This document shows, piece by piece, positions 21,821-40,962 of a stretch of 64,000 nt of DNA. This DNA comes from Acanthornis magna (taxonomy: Eukaryota > Chordata > Aves > Passeriformes > Acanthizidae): contig JAWUZG010000159.1 of the NCBI GenBank assembly GCA_036785705.1, forward strand, positions 6,138,635-6,202,634. Reading direction: 5' to 3'. Position 1 is the first letter of the stretch; each line of letters starts with the position of its first letter. The notes under the pieces were generated by a model, which saw only the letters and a program-made list of their open reading frames with translations, made no database searches and was not told the DNA's origin. The position numbers and the translations under genes were made by a program.

Positions 21821-24395
21821 GAACACGAATTTTATGGAGAGGTGAGGCAAAGAGGAGTCCAGGAAACAACCTTTAATTGTTTTTTTTTACTAATAAGTAG
21901 TACATTGCCAGTCTCACCTGTACAGCAGAACACCTTCATTTTGAGAGACATTCAATTTGTGATGTGTAATTTTTAAGTGGTATTTAACCTGTAATATCAC
22001 AGATCACTTATGAGCCTCTCAATTTTGTGCTTTTCTACCTTGAGATTCCTGGATATTTCGAAAGGAAACACTTTTGACCTTTTATAATTTCTCTTTTCAA
22101 TCTTTTCCTTTGAATACCCGGGCTTCTGACCCAGTTTTAACTATTATTTTCAATGATTAACTTTCTGTATGGTCATCTAATTTCTAAATAATACTTTACA
22201 CATTTTATAATGGAATGGGGAGCTGTTATCCACAGAAGAGAATATTTAAATAAATTCTTGTTTGTCTATTTTGCTATTAAAACATTGCAACCTTAGTAAG
22301 TAATGAAGAAAGGATCTGGCTGAGTTTTATTTTGCCCTGTTCCCCCCCCCAGGTAAGACAACAAAATAGTGCTTTTTATGGCAAATGTCATGTATTTGGG
22401 TAAAATGCTATGGAAATTAATCAATATGTGAGATTTGCATTGTCAGGAAGAGAAAAAGGTCAGAGAAGCAAAATAAAAAGGTGTTGTGAAGCATCTGAGT
22501 AATGGATATGGGAGGTAATTATCCATTGTTTTCAAAAGAGAAAATACTTCTGTTGTGTTTGTTGGCTTCTACATATTTTTAATTAGAATAATTATCTAGA
22601 GCTCAAGGTATGAGAGGAAAGGAAGGCCTAGAAATGCAAGGGCAAAATGGATGTGTTTAACGTTAAAAGCAGAAAACACTTGTAAAAGGTCATTGATAAA
22701 ATCTGACTTCCTCTCTCCCAGTTTTGCGAGCAGCGTGGGTTGAGAGAAAAGTGAATTACCTGATTTATTTTGGGTCTGCCTGCCCAGCGTTTGAGTTTTG
22801 ATGGAAATGCTGAACACTCTCCCTGACCTGAGCACTAAGAGGAGTTGGCATTGATCCCTCTGAAGTCTGAGATGCACTTACACCCCAAAATTCCATCCTC
22901 ACACCTCTCCCTGCTGGCACTCAACACTTCTCCGTGTCCACACCTCCTCTGCTGCTGCAGGGGTGAGCTGGAACATCAGGAACTGAGGGAAAGGGCCAGG
23001 CAAGAGCCCGAGCGCTGCAGTACAGAGATTTGAGTGCTGCTGTCAGCCAGGGACAGTCACCAGCAGTGCAGAGAGGCTTGGGCACTGGAAAGTGAGGACA
23101 GAAGGTTTTTTCCATGTCTGCCCCAGCCAGATGTGTCGTTTTCGCTCCTCAGCAGTCTTGTTGGAGCAGTTAACCACGTGCAGTTGTGTTGCTCAGAGGC
23201 AAAAGGAATAAAACAGAATCAAAATTAGTACCCCTGAGGCTTATTTTGCATAAAAAGAATTACAGAAGCAATTAAAGTATTTAATTTTACAGACAAAACC
23301 TGTATTTGCCTCAAGTCAGCATCTGAGCAATGATATGTACAGGATCCACAGCTTCCATCCTCATTTCTCCCTGAAAGAGGAAAATTAAATTCCTTTTTCA
23401 TTCCCTGCCCCTCTATCCCACAGTGCCCTGCCCAGGGCTCGCTCCTGCCCTGTAAACAGCTCTGGCAGCTGCAGACGTGTGCGATCGCAGCTCCAGAAGC
23501 TGAACTCTCTTCATTTACATGGGGCTCGTGTAGGATAATCCTGGCTCCAGGTGCCATTGCCATGGCATCAGCATCCCTGCATCCCCAAACAGCCTTCGTG
23601 AGGGCCATGAGCAATTCCATGCTTTTCCACCTCAGCTCCACAATTCTGGGAAGTCTCTTTTAACTAAAGATTTTTTTCCCTTTTTTTTTCCTCTTCTCAT
23701 TACTTTTTTCCCCAAGTCTTCCTTCTCTATTATTCCATCTACCAGCTTGTACTTGTTTTATAGCTCAGCTGGCGTGGCCTCTTCCAATTAAAAATAGATC
23801 CTGCCCAGTGGTCGATATCTGTGCCTTTGTGTGAATATCCTGGAGCATTAATTAAAAAAATTAATGCCCAAGTACCTTCTTGGCATGAAGTTCTATCCCC
23901 TTCAGAGAGCACAAAGCTTTCCTATGGAGTGGGAGATGTTTCAATTTTCCCAAATTAGCTTTTCCCTCAGTGCCTGGGAGTTTGAGACATCCTGATTTAT
24001 ATGTAAAAATAAATAGACCTTGTTCCCGACCTCATTCTTTATTTCTTAATTTATTTACTATAAGGCTGGGTTTTCCAAGTCTCTTAAATTACATTATTGT
24101 GTTTAGTGGTGTGAAGAATAATCTTTTTTACACCTCAACATTGATTTAGGATTACGTGGACGAGTTCCAAGTCTCCCTGTGGATAATGTCATTGGGATCC
24201 CTCCTCAGCAGGTGATGGTTTTATCCTGCAAAAGTCCTCAAAGTCAAAGCATTGGGTGATGCTTCTCTTTGTGGAAAATATTAATGTTAGGACTAGAACT
24301 GCAGTAATTTTCCATCTGGGCTATTTGTTTCCCTACACAACCCACAGAGTGACTCCAGGTATATTCTGAAATACAAAAGCTTGGTGAGGGTGCGT
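21821..24395. other. Formin 3' flank, no gene seen
   Basis: Probable formin 3' UTR at the start, then unique intergenic sequence with a C9 run at 22345-22353. I see no splice-supported coding frame on either strand. Confidence 0.5.
22249..22254 (+). promoter_or_regulatory. Candidate poly(A) signal of the formin
   Basis: AATAAA lies 430 bases after the stop, followed by a T-rich stretch. A second AATAAA is at 22472-22477. Either would close a plausible 3' UTR; neither can be chosen without transcripts. Confidence 0.4.
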
Positions 24396-24680
24396 TGGCT
24401 GCGATTTTGCTGAGATTTGTGGAGGTTTGCGGAAGCTCGCAGGCAAGTCAGGCAGACAGCACGCAAGATGGTGAAAGAGCAAAATTTATTTACAATACTT
24501 TGTTTTTATATGCCTTAATAGTCGAACAATTATTGGTCGACAGTTTTTCCACCCCCCAAGATGATTGGCTGGAGCCTTACAGCATCCAGTACCAAACCAA
24601 AAGACTAGAAAAGCACAAGAATGCAACTTATCTCTATTCTCCATGAGAAAGAAGAGAAAGATTTTAAAACAGTGCAACTA
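24396..24680 (-). mobile_element. LTR-like interspersed repeat, copy 2
   Basis: Same family as 10872 and 57623, and the most diverged copy (GCGGAAGCTCGCAGGCAAGT, CGCAAGATGGTGAAAG, GCATCCAGTACCAAA, CTCCATGAGAAAGAAGAGAA). Intergenic, with the same orientation as the other two. Confidence 0.65.
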
Positions 24681-24689
24681 CAAGGGTGT

Positions 24690-27600
24690 GACAAATTCTG
24701 CTCAGTGGAATTAATCCCAGCGTTGGCTGTGAGCAGCAGGGCTGTGGCTGATGCTGTCCTGACCCTCCTCCCCTGGCAGCTCAGCTCCAGGAGGAAAAGA
24801 TCTCTTCCCATGGTTGTTTCCTTCCCAGGCACATCAGGGCAGGGTGAGCAGGACCAGCAGCAAGAGGGGAGATAATTTCTGTATCTCTCATTAGACAATC
24901 GTGGCCTTCAGCAAAACCACAGCTCAGAACAGCCCCACGCTCCAGGCCTGCAGCTCCCAGAGAAATCCCTGCCTTTATCCAATGTCTCAGTGTGTCTGAA
25001 TGTGCCCCAGGAAATGCTGTGAGAAATGGAGCTCGTTAGGCACAGGTCACTGAAGGGCTCTGAGCTGCCACAGGGGCACTGCCCATGAGGGTTTGCAAGA
25101 ATTCACAGGGTGAAATACAAATATCTTTCCCCAGGGCAGAATTTTCCCAGGGTTTCTTCAAACTAATAATGTAAAGAGATTATCCAACACTAGAGTCAGT
25201 GGAAAAAATCTAACTTCTATAAATGGACAATCATATCCTAGGGCAGTGGCTGAACTTTGCTTTCCAGTTTTCCTCTTTTTTTCCCCTCTTTCCTATTGAA
25301 CTGCCAGGCACCAGGCAGAGTGCTGCTCTAATTTGTATAAATGAGGAGTAAAAATAAAAACTGTGGTCAGTAGGAAGGTGCTCTGTGCAGAAAAGCTTTG
25401 ATGTCATTATGTGTGCTGCTCTTCTGGTTTGATTTAATGCCTTTCAAACCCAAACTCCAGTCTGAGAAGGGGAAAATGGTGTTGGACCAAAGAGGATAAA
25501 ACCACAGGCTCTCTAAAGGGCACATGTTGGGTGTCAGTGGACAACAGCTAAAACCTGACAGTGTTTTTAGAAAATCCTCCTGTGCTAATGATGCCTCAGA
25601 AGCAGCACAAACAAGTTTTAAAGTGCTCGTCTTAAAGAAGAACAGATGGAAAACTTGAGCTGAGGTGACTCAAAGAGCTCCTGGACAGATCCTTCCCTGC
25701 CTCACTGCCAGAAATTTGGATGTGGATATTCACAGGAACAAGATCTCAGCCCCTGACTGAATGGCTCAGTCAGGCTGCCAAAATGCTCGACTGGTAAGTT
25801 TTGTCTCCAAATTAACTGTAAATACTCATTTTTCACTGTTTAGAATGTACTGAAAGCTGAACCAGCAGCTTTATTCCCAGAGCAGCAAAGAACAGGAGAG
25901 CCTTTGAAAGCTCAGCCTCCTGCAGGTGTGAATACCTCGTGAAAATCAGATTTTTATTTAGCACTAACTTGAATATTTCACCTCCCAGCACGGTGTGCTA
26001 TGTCTGAGCAGCTCAGGGACTTTTTGGGCATACACTGAAATGATTTCAGGCGTTGCTAAATGAGCTTTAAGCCTTCACACTTGCTGCCTATTTACCCAGG
26101 GATGAATTTTGCCCTTTGGGAATATTTTATTCAATGGCAGTCAGCAGTAATTAAACAAGAGAAAGCCACAAAGTAGCTAAATATCGCTTTAAGCTCATTT
26201 GATAAATAAGACATTTGAAACAAAAGGCTTCAGAAGCAGATTCGAAGTCTCTGGATGTGAGAATTTAAAAGTGCTGCGATGTGTTTTGAAACATAAATCA
26301 CTGACACTCTTTTGCACAAGGGTAAATAACTGATGATCTCTGCTGTGGTGATGTCATTTGCTCATAAGCATTGACCTAAAACAACCCCAAACCCCAAAGG
26401 TTATTGTCCATAAAGATCAAGTACTGATGAGCAGATTGACACCAAAATTCTTCTTGTAGCTCCTCGAAATTTTCCAGAACAAGCTCTAGAGGACTTGGCC
26501 TGAAAAGATGCAATTATAAATAGAAATTTGCTCAACTCGATTCCAAACCAGGAACTTTTGTCAGTCAATAAATAACTCCCAGATAGTATCCCCGGTTGCT
26601 GTCATTAATGCTTCCATTGAAGCTTGTTCCTCGGAATCCTGCTGTTTAAAACAATCTTGTCTCTCACTTTGCTGTCAGGAATTAAGCTGATTAGGTAAAT
26701 CAAACCCCATCCAAATCCTTGGGATTATGGATTTACCGAGCCTGCCCTGTGAAAGGACAGCCTGCAGTGATGACTCTGCTCTCCAAGCCCTGACTGCTGT
26801 GCGTGAAGAAGTTCTCCAGTTCCTTGGGCCAAAATGCACAGAATTTTGTGGTTTAGGTGTGTAAATCCTTTCTCTCCGTTTGTCTCTCCCTTTCTGCAGG
26901 CAGGAGAGCTGTTCTGACACCCTCCCCAAAGGCTGGAATTCATGAAAAAACATAACTTCTTAATGCTTTTTTTTGTCTGAATCTGCGAGACTTAGATCCA
27001 CTTATTAACATTTACCTTCGACTCGTCCTGAGGAAGAGCTCTGAGACAAAGCTCAGTGCAGTGAAATTTTGTTATCTGGTGGAAGGCAATGTCTCAAACT
27101 GCAAATTTCACAGGCTGGGATTCAGACGCTGCATATTAGGAAATTAATTTTGGAATGGAAGTCTTGCAGGACTTGTCAAGTTCTTGACCTCCCAGTGATC
27201 ATTGAACACAGATCTTCAGGTTTATTTACCGGATGGATGGTTTTAAAAGTTCCCTTTCTGTTTTCTCCGTTCATTTTGGAGAAATCACGAATTCACTCAG
27301 CAGTGCTCATTCAGGCCTCCCCAGACGGAGCTTTCCTGTGGATGTTTCACCCCTTGCCTTGACAGGAGCCCTTGCAGCAGCTTGGCTGACGCAAAAAATG
27401 TTCAAAAAACTGCTGCAGGAGCAGAAAAACTGTGGCTTCCAAAAACATTCATTTTTGGAAGCCAAATACTGGGGAGAAGGAGTAAAGAAGTGCCATGGCC
27501 TATTCTTGCCCCAATTGCTAAGGATTCCCTAGAGATTTGGGGGGCTGTGCCCAGCTTGAGAGATTTGCTCTTACGGCATTTATTCTAAAATGAGAGGAGA

Positions 27601-27745
27601 AAATCCCAGCTCCTTGCAGGTGCTGTGCTGTGATTTTTGTGTTTCCCAGCAGGGTGTGAGGGTGGCAGGAGCAGCTGATGTGACCCAGGCAGGGAAGCTG
27701 GGAACCAATCCAAGCAGCCAAGGAGGCCTTGGGAGTTGGTGAGTG
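24690..27745. other. Intergenic sequence between formin and CBLN4
   Basis: Mostly non-repetitive. The part around 25900-26350 is AT-rich with many TAAT-type cores and no repeat structure, so it is a candidate conserved non-coding element. No exon could be supported. Confidence 0.4.
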
Positions 27746-28410
27746 ACAATCCAAACCTTGCAATATCTAAAAAGTCAAACCTCCAATATCTGAAAAATCA
27801 AACCTCCAATATCTAAAAAACCAAACCCTCCAATATCTGAAAAATCAAACCTCCAATATCTAAAAAACCAAAGCCTCCAGTATCTAAAAAATCAAACCTC
27901 CAATATCTGAAAAATCAAACCTCCAATATCTAAAAAACCAAACCCTCCAATATCTGAAAAATCAAACCCTCCAATATCTAAAAAACCAAACCCTTCAATA
28001 TCTAAAAGCCCAACCCCCCAATATCTAAAAAATCAAACCTCCAATATATAAAAAATCAAGCCCTACAATATCTAAAAAAACCAAACCCTCCAATATCTGA
28101 AAAATCAAACCTCCAATATCTAAAATATCAAACTGTCCAATATCTAAAAATCCAAACCCTCCAATATCTAAATAACCAAAGCCTCCAATATCTAAAAAAT
28201 CAAACACCCAATATCAAAAAACCAAAACCTCCAATATCTAAAATATCAAACCTCCAATATACAAAAAAATCAAGCCCTCCAATATATAAAAAACCAAACC
28301 CCCAATATCTAAAGAACCAAATCTCCTGATATCTAAAAAAATCAAACCTCCAATATATAAAAAAATCAAACCCTCCGATATCTAACAAATCAAACCCTCC
28401 AATATATAAA
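27746..28410. repeat. AT-rich minisatellite, 23-24-bp unit
   Basis: About 28 direct copies of the type CCAATATCTAAAAAATCAAA plus CCT/CCCT, with variation between ATCTAAA, ATCTGAAA and ATATAAA. The strand bias is strong (A/C only on + apart from T and a few G). Frames on the minus strand (DIGGFDFL-like) are repeat translations. Confidence 0.92.
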
Positions 28411-31400
28411 CTATTTGTAGAAGTTGGCACATCTCAATAGGTGGCACTAAAAATCCTAATGCAAAGCTGTTCCCTGTGCCTGCCTCTGTGAATATCAGCA
28501 CAAGCCTTCCAGTCAGTCCAACCCCTCTGAATATCAAACAAGCAATCTAATCAATGGATAAGCTCTATCCACTGCTTGAAATATTTGTTTTAATGCAAAT
28601 TCCTCCCTCAGCAATGCTATTTTTGGTTTCCCACTGGCCCTTGCTATGAAAACCCCGTGGTGAGAAATAGCTCTGGGCAGGTTCTCCTGCAGGGAGGTGA
28701 TGTGTGCCCCGGGTGGATGGGGAAGGAGATGAATTCAGTTCACTTCAGCTAATTTTTCTGTTTCCTCGACACCAAACCAGCACACAAATATATCCACAAA
28801 ATGCATTCAGCATTTGAAGCCGAACTGACCACCAGCACATTGCTGGAGCCTCTGCAAACTCCACCTGAGCTCCATTCCCACCTCACTCAGAGCACGGAAC
28901 AGATCACTTTGTTTGATCCTCCCCTCCTGCCAAAAGGGAAAGCTTCTCCTGCCAGGCTGTTTTTCTGGTTTTCTGCCCCTATCATCTGATTTTCTTCCAT
29001 CTGAGCAAAAATCTCGCTTCTTGCCTCATTAAAATGCTGTTGAAACATCTAAGACCATTGCACAGGTCAGGGCAGAGCTTTGCAAAATTATTTATTTCGT
29101 AAGACTGCACAGATGGATCAGGTAAATTAACAGAAAAACATAGAGAAAAAAAGGGGGAGTTCTTTCCCAGGCATGAACTGAAATACAACAGTAAATCAAG
29201 AATTAAATTTTGCTTTATGACAAGTTTTAAATGTAAATACCTGCTTTAAAAGCAGTCAATGTATGTACTTGATTTTATGATCTTAATCCCTCTGTTTTTA
29301 CAGGAAGGTTAAACATGTAAGTATTTCCCGGAAATATTTTGAATAAATGTAAATACAAGAAATATCAAGCAATTTGTGGATAGCTTAGTGAAGATTAGTG
29401 ATGACATTTGCTGGCCAAATGATGCTGCAAACAACTGATCCTACCTGAGGACTAGGAGGGACAAAAAAAACCTCCAGGGTCACATTTTCCTCTCACTTTT
29501 ACGCTGATGTAAACCCAGGCTAAGTCTGTCGGACTCAGAATAAATGGAATATTTCCAGACATCCATCAAGGAGTAAGTGCTGCAGGAAGGATGAGCAGCA
29601 CCTGCCTGGGAGCTTTCCAAACCCCAATTTCATGGGGTTTTTGGGCCTGGAGTGTGCTCAGCTTTGCACTGCAGGGCAGAGAGGAGGTCTGGCTGCAGGA
29701 GAAATGCTGAATAAAGACCTCAAACAGCAGAGCTGTCAGTGAGTCTGGGCAGTTTTACCTTCTCACATGCAGCCATCCTGCTGACTCCTTGTCTTAATCA
29801 CCTCGAAAATTCACAGGGAATGTTAAAATTCTCTTTCCCGAGGAGGCCATCAAAACACAGATTTATCATAGCAGAGTGTCAGGGAAACTAAAGCAGCTCA
29901 GCAAATAGAGGGAGGCAATTGCTTTTCATTGTTTTCTATGTTCTGCTGCTGAAGAAATTAAAAAAAAAAATGCTTGAAGATGCGATGGACTGGGGAGAGG
30001 TAGGTTAAAATAGACAAACTACAGAAAAAGCCTAATTAAAAAAACAAGGAAAATTGGATTTCAGATGAAAATAAAGCGAGGAAAATCTTGGCTTGATTCT
30101 GCATCTCTGTGAGTTAAAGACCAAAAACTTCTATTCATTGTAGTCACGTGCACAAGAACAGCTGAAGATTTTATCACATTCCTATAGGATCTCTTTACAT
30201 TTTATGCTCATATAAATGAAGTGAAATTTACTTCATCAAGCATTTACAGGCACTTCTCAAGAACCGTCAGGCTCATTAGCCAGGTGAATTTGTCTTGTGT
30301 TTGGCCAACAAAGTGTCTGAGCAGCACGGCACCGCGGGCCAGCTGTGCGGGAGCCAAGAGCCAGGTGGAGACGCCAGCCAGCTCAGGAATTGCAATTCCA
30401 GCCCCAAAGGATGCCAAACCCAGGGAAAAGCCTGACCACGGAGCTCCAGGAATTGGGATTGATATCAATGTTCTGGGTTTGGATCCCCCCTCGGTCCCAC
30501 ATCGCCCCGTTAGGGTGGGCTGGGGGTGCTCAGCTCCCTCCAAAAACCTCTCCACGCTCGGCAAACAAAGCTCAGCCTGACAGAAGGGAAATCTAATGAG
30601 GCTGAAGAAGAAAGGAACGGAGAGGAGAGGAAGGAGGGCTCTGGTACCGAGGGGTTAGGAGAATTCCGGAGGCCTCCAGACACAGCACGAAGCTCAAAAG
30701 CAGGAGAGGAAGTCTGAGGCGGATTATTCCTCCCCTTTGTAAGGCAAATGACTAATTATACAGAGCAAGATGTTCTGTTTCAAAAGAGATTTGGAAGGCA
30801 TCATGCAATATTGATACAGAAATTGTGTTTAATGCAGGTTTACAAGGCGAGAGGTAAAAGAAAATGTAAATGCAAACATGGTGTTTTATCCTGATTCTCC
30901 CTGTGGCTCTTCCCTTCTTCAGAAAGCTGCCTCAGTGCTGGAAGTTCCCTGAGAAACAGCAAAATTCTTCCGACTGGAGACATTTCAGGCTTCCACAGTA
31001 TGTGTCCAGAAAGGGAAAGAAGCTGTGAGCTTAACCTAACTGAATTTCCATTGTTGTGTCTTTTTGCCTCTTGCCTGATCAATGGGATTCCTTAAAATTT
31101 GAGTCTGGCCTTCTGAATTTTAGAGAGTTCTGCATTTGATGTTTGCTAAGAAGAATTTTGGTTGCTTTGTGGCTTCTCAAAGACTTTGCTGAGTTCTGCA
31201 GACTTAATGCCTCACCCTCTGTTCTCCACATCAACTGAAAGTCAGTCCCAGCTCACATTTGCCTACAGAAAGCTTAGGTGCTCAGCAGGGAGTGGATTTT
31301 GGTGCAATTAATTCCTCCTTTTAGTTTCCTGTTGCTTCTTTAATATCTTCTGTCTGCAGCCAGAGATGCCTCTGGGCAAGCAGGGCACAAATTCTGCTGC

Positions 31401-32279
31401 TGGTCAGTGCTTGACCCAAGATGTATTTATTGCAAAGCTCTCACAGGCACCAAAAAATGCTGTACTGAAAGGAATCGACCTAAAAATCATGCGCTCAATT
31501 TCTTACAAACTGCTGGCACTTTTTTTGGTTTGGGTGGGAATCTGTGCGGCCAGTTCTGTTTCTGGGAGCACTGTGCGGTTTCTGCCAGTCCCTGGAGTGT
31601 GTTTAAGTTTCACCATGAGGTTATTTCAAATGATATTTCAATTCCCAGGTGATGCAGGGAAGATCTTGTCTAGAAGCCATCAGCAGCACCATTATTGTTT
31701 TATTGTTTATTATTGTTTAAACATATTATTAAACATATATATAAGTATGTATAAACATATAATTGTTTAAACATACTATTGTTTTTAATAATATCAAAAT
31801 TCATGGGACAACTAAGCTGAGGTTGCTGCTCAGTCTCCAATCCTTGCAGCACACATCACAAAAATAATCTAATCGTGGCCAGAGGTGTTCAATCTCACCG
31901 CAGCCAGAAGCTGCCCCGGGGCAGCACCATCAGGTGGCACCTGCTCAGCTGATCCTCAAAGAGCACACAGGAGAGGGAGCTCGGGGCGGCAGTGATTTGA
32001 GGAATCCTGCCCCAATCCCAGCTGCAAACACAGGATTCGTGTCCCGGGAGACTCCTGCGGTTTCAGGTGCTGCCTTTCGGGCAGACTGCAGTGCCTTCCT
32101 CCTCCCCCTCCTCCTCCTCCCCCTGAAAATCGGGGATGCTGCGATGTCCTGGCGCTTGCAGAGCTGCTCGTGGCGCTTTGCAGCAGCTCCGAAGTTGCTT
32201 GGGGGGCAGGAGTGTGTGTGTGTGTGTGAGCAGGGACAATCGGCGGGGAGGGGCTGCAGGAGTGGCACCTCGGCTAGGT
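28411..32279. other. CBLN4 upstream region
   Basis: Unique sequence leading to the CBLN4 CpG-rich block, with an AT-rich stretch at 31725-31795 holding two TGTTTAAACA palindromes. No coding exon is recognised. Distal CBLN4 enhancers could lie here but none can be shown. Confidence 0.4.
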
Positions 32280-32442
32280 GAGGGCTGGGCAGGTCTGCTG
32301 TGACATAGCCGCAGGAGAGGGGCGGATTTGTGCGGGGGAAGAGACAGAGAGAGAGAGGAGCGGAGTGTGCAGCACCGGCGCTGCGATCAGAGCGGCTCTG
32401 GCAGCGCTGGGGAAGGTTCCTCCTCTCGCTCCGCCGCTCCGA

Positions 32443-32547
32443 GCATCCCCATCCCCATCCCCATCCCGATCCCGATCCCCATCCCCATCCCGATCCCGAT
32501 CCCGATCCCGATCCCGATCCCGATCCCGATCCCCATCCCGATCCCGG
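32443..32547. repeat. Hexanucleotide repeat (CCCGAT/CCCCAT)n upstream of CBLN4
   Basis: About 17 hexamers alternating CCCCAT and CCCGAT, 430-530 bases before the CBLN4 ATG. All frames on both strands are open and give dipeptide repeats (Pro-Ile, His/Asp-Pro, Arg-Asp, Gly-Ile/Ser-Gly types). Confidence 0.95.
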
Positions 32548-32568
32548 CTCCGACTGCCAGCGGCGAGC

Positions 32569-32628
32569 ATGGCAACGCCACACGGCTTTATTTCTTCTCG
32601 ACCTCTCCTTTCTCTCACCCGTCAGTAA
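32569..32628 (+). other. Upstream ORF 1 before CBLN4
   Basis: ATG at 32569 in the context AGCATGG, 19 codons then TAA. It ends 346 bases before the CBLN4 start. It counts as a uORF only if the transcript starts upstream, which is not known. Confidence 0.35.
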
Positions 32629-32638
32629 ATTCACCTGA

Positions 32639-38078
<5,440 letters not shown>

Positions 38079-39179
38079 AGTCGATTTTCCTGACATCCAT
38101 CCAGGTGTGGACTCATCCTCGCCTCTGTCACACGGAGATCATTTTGTCATCATGGCATTGATGGTTCTTTGTGGGTTTCTCATGGGTGAATGTGGATTCT
38201 CTCTCTCTATGGATTCTGGCCCCATCTGAACTACTCCGAAGCTCCACAGAATTCTGTGTGTCCAAATACAATATCTTTGGACTGAGACTAAAGCAGACAA
38301 TGAATATCTGTGCTTAAGGTTACAGTCTAAAGCTGCCTGCAAGATTTGCTCCAATTTCATTTTCTGGACTTACCGGATTCGTGGAAGAAGTGGATTTTCT
38401 TCAACTGTGGAAAGACTGGCACCCGAGTCTTTCATTGCGGGGAGTTTGAGCTCAGACTCCAATCGAGAGTTGGTGTGCTGCTGCCAAAGAACTGTGTATT
38501 GATAAATTATTGCTCAAACATGTTTTGTCCCTGGGCTTGACTGCCATGAGCTATGCCATTGTCTTGAGAAAGGTAATTATCGATGCCGAGTGCTTGACTC
38601 GAGCTCTGCTCTGTGTGTTGTGTGTTGGATGCTCCACCCCAATGTTCAGGCTCAGTCACAGTGCAGCCTCTGTAGGTCTGAGGGTCATGGAGGTGTTTCG
38701 GTTGGACATGGAAGGTGTTCCTCTTTGCCGTGTGCTGATTCCTAAAGGGAAAAGCAGATCTTAACCACCCAGAGAAAACTCACCAGGGTTAAAGGTGATC
38801 GTTCAGGCACAACTCTGCAAAAACAGCTTTGCCCTGCAGGACACCTCACACTTGTTCTTCCATTTTAATTAACATCATCCCTAATAACTCCTTGATTCAA
38901 ATTCTGAGGGATTCCTTCCTTAGACACAACCACTTTGTCAGCTGGAGATGAGATGAGATTCCCCTGTCTGTATTTCTGTGTTTTCCAACCCTTCTGTTGT
39001 GTTAAAGGTCTTCTCTGGTTTTGCCTTAATTCCACAACTGTACATAATTTTAGATCATATGTTTAAGAAATATGAAATCCAAATAACTGGTACCTAGCTT
39101 GCTACAAAAGCTTCCCAGCTTCTTGTACAGGTCATGTGAATTCATAAACTTATTTATTATCTCATTGTTGCATAATAAA
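38079..39179 (+). other. CBLN4: CBLN4 3' UTR with poly(A) signals
   Basis: Unique sequence after the stop with AATAAA at 39174-39179; a second signal is at 39526-39531. The first gives a 3' UTR of about 1.1 kb. Use of either signal is unproven. Confidence 0.55.
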
Positions 39180-40774
39180 GAATAATATATGTTAGCTGAA
39201 TTTTTGACCTTTGGATTTTAGAAGTCACTTCATACTATTTTTTTATTGGATATAATTATTATATGCAAAATGGAAGCTTTTGGGATTCACAGAAAGTGTT
39301 CTGGGAGGCAGAAAACTGCCATGAGTTAGTCTGGCAGAATCCTGGAGGTAATCAGAGTGATCTAGAAATAACCTATGCATTTCATTTCAACAAATTTAGG
39401 CAGAAATCCTGACCTCACTGAAGTTAGTGTTAAGAATCACATTGATTCCAAAAGATTTTGGATGAAACCTGTGTTTTAGGTTTTGCCATCAGCATCAAAC
39501 TCCAGTGCCGTCCAATTGAATATTAAATAAAGTGATTTTCACGTGAGCTGCTAATGAAACCTTCATCCCTCGTGCCCCAAATATATTGAATTGATGGATA
39601 TTTGTGCCTTGCATATCATGAAGGATATGGTTCGAAATTAAAAGATTCTACGTACTTGAAAATGGTTGTGGGTGGGAGTGTCTGCAGCAACCTGGAGCTT
39701 CCCTAGAGCCACTTTGGGCTGGGATTTGCTGCTTTTGGGGTCTGGGTCCAAGCCCTTCCCTCTCTGGCCGAGTGCAGTGTGTCACGTTGGTATTCCATGG
39801 ATTCAAAATCCAATGTGTGAGGTTGGTGCTCCTTGGAGAAATATCAGGGAATCGTTGGCACAGCACTGTGCCCGAATCCCCGACTGCTCAGCACCCGCCA
39901 CAGGATTTTGGGGCAGTTTCAGGAGGAAAGGTGGGTACCTCTGCACCCCTGGGGGATAAATCAGATCAGGAGGTGATTTTTTGAGACAAAATTTTGTTGC
40001 TGTACTGAACACTGCATTTGGGGAAGAAGTGGAAGGATGTGGTAAGAAGGTGAATGATTCACACTGCTGAGAAATATTCAAAATTTACGATGACCAATCA
40101 AAACGTGTTACTGCTGTACCCCCGAAATGTGTGTATATAAATATGTGTATATCTAAAATCCCTGGAATTGCAGAACATAGTTTGCATGACGTTATAAAGA
40201 GGTTACTTGTGATAAGAGTTTATTTCAGAGGGGAGCATTGGTATTTTGTATAAAATTGGTAAAATCTGCAATCTCACCTTGCCCATTGATATCTCTGTAA
40301 TGTAAAAGAAATGTTGCTACACAGACAGAAGAAAAATGGCATTAAAGGTGTCAGTATAATTTCAGAACGATCAATTGTATCTAACTTCTTTAATTGGTAA
40401 ACATATGATCTTTAAATGCTGCCTTTAGCATCCCACAATAATCCCGAACTCTCTCCATATTGCGTTGATTTCCCCTCGGCAAAACATTTTTGATTTCCTC
40501 AGAGTCATTAACGCTTATTTAAACTTGAGCTGGAGAGATTGGGAAGTTATTCAATTAAGGAGATGCATTTGGATGGAAATACCCTCAATTTTGCTGCTCA
40601 GCTTCTCCAATCAGAATTACCAACTAATTATTTTGCTGGTTAAAGTAGGATTTTAAATGAAGTCGCTGTCATTGCTCAGGGCTGAGCACTCAGAGGTGGC
40701 CTGTGGGGACAGGCAGGTCACTTTTAGATAGTTAAATAAGAACAAACTATGGGGTTTAGACACAATTTGAGTTC

Positions 40775-40962
40775 CCAGATGTTTTTATTGTTTTTATTAT
40801 TTAATTTTTTAAATTGTTTTTATTGTTATTATTGTTATTATTGTTGTTATTGTTATAATTGTTGTTTTTGTTATAATTGTTTTTATTGTTATTATTGTTT
40901 TTATTGTTTTTATTTATTTTTTATTGTTTTTATTTATTTATTTTATTGTTTTTATTGCCCCC
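40775..40962. repeat. (TTTTATTG)/(TTATTG)n low-complexity tract
   Basis: Nearly pure T/A/G with TTTTTATTG, TTATTG and TTGTTAT variants over about 190 bases. Confidence 0.9.
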
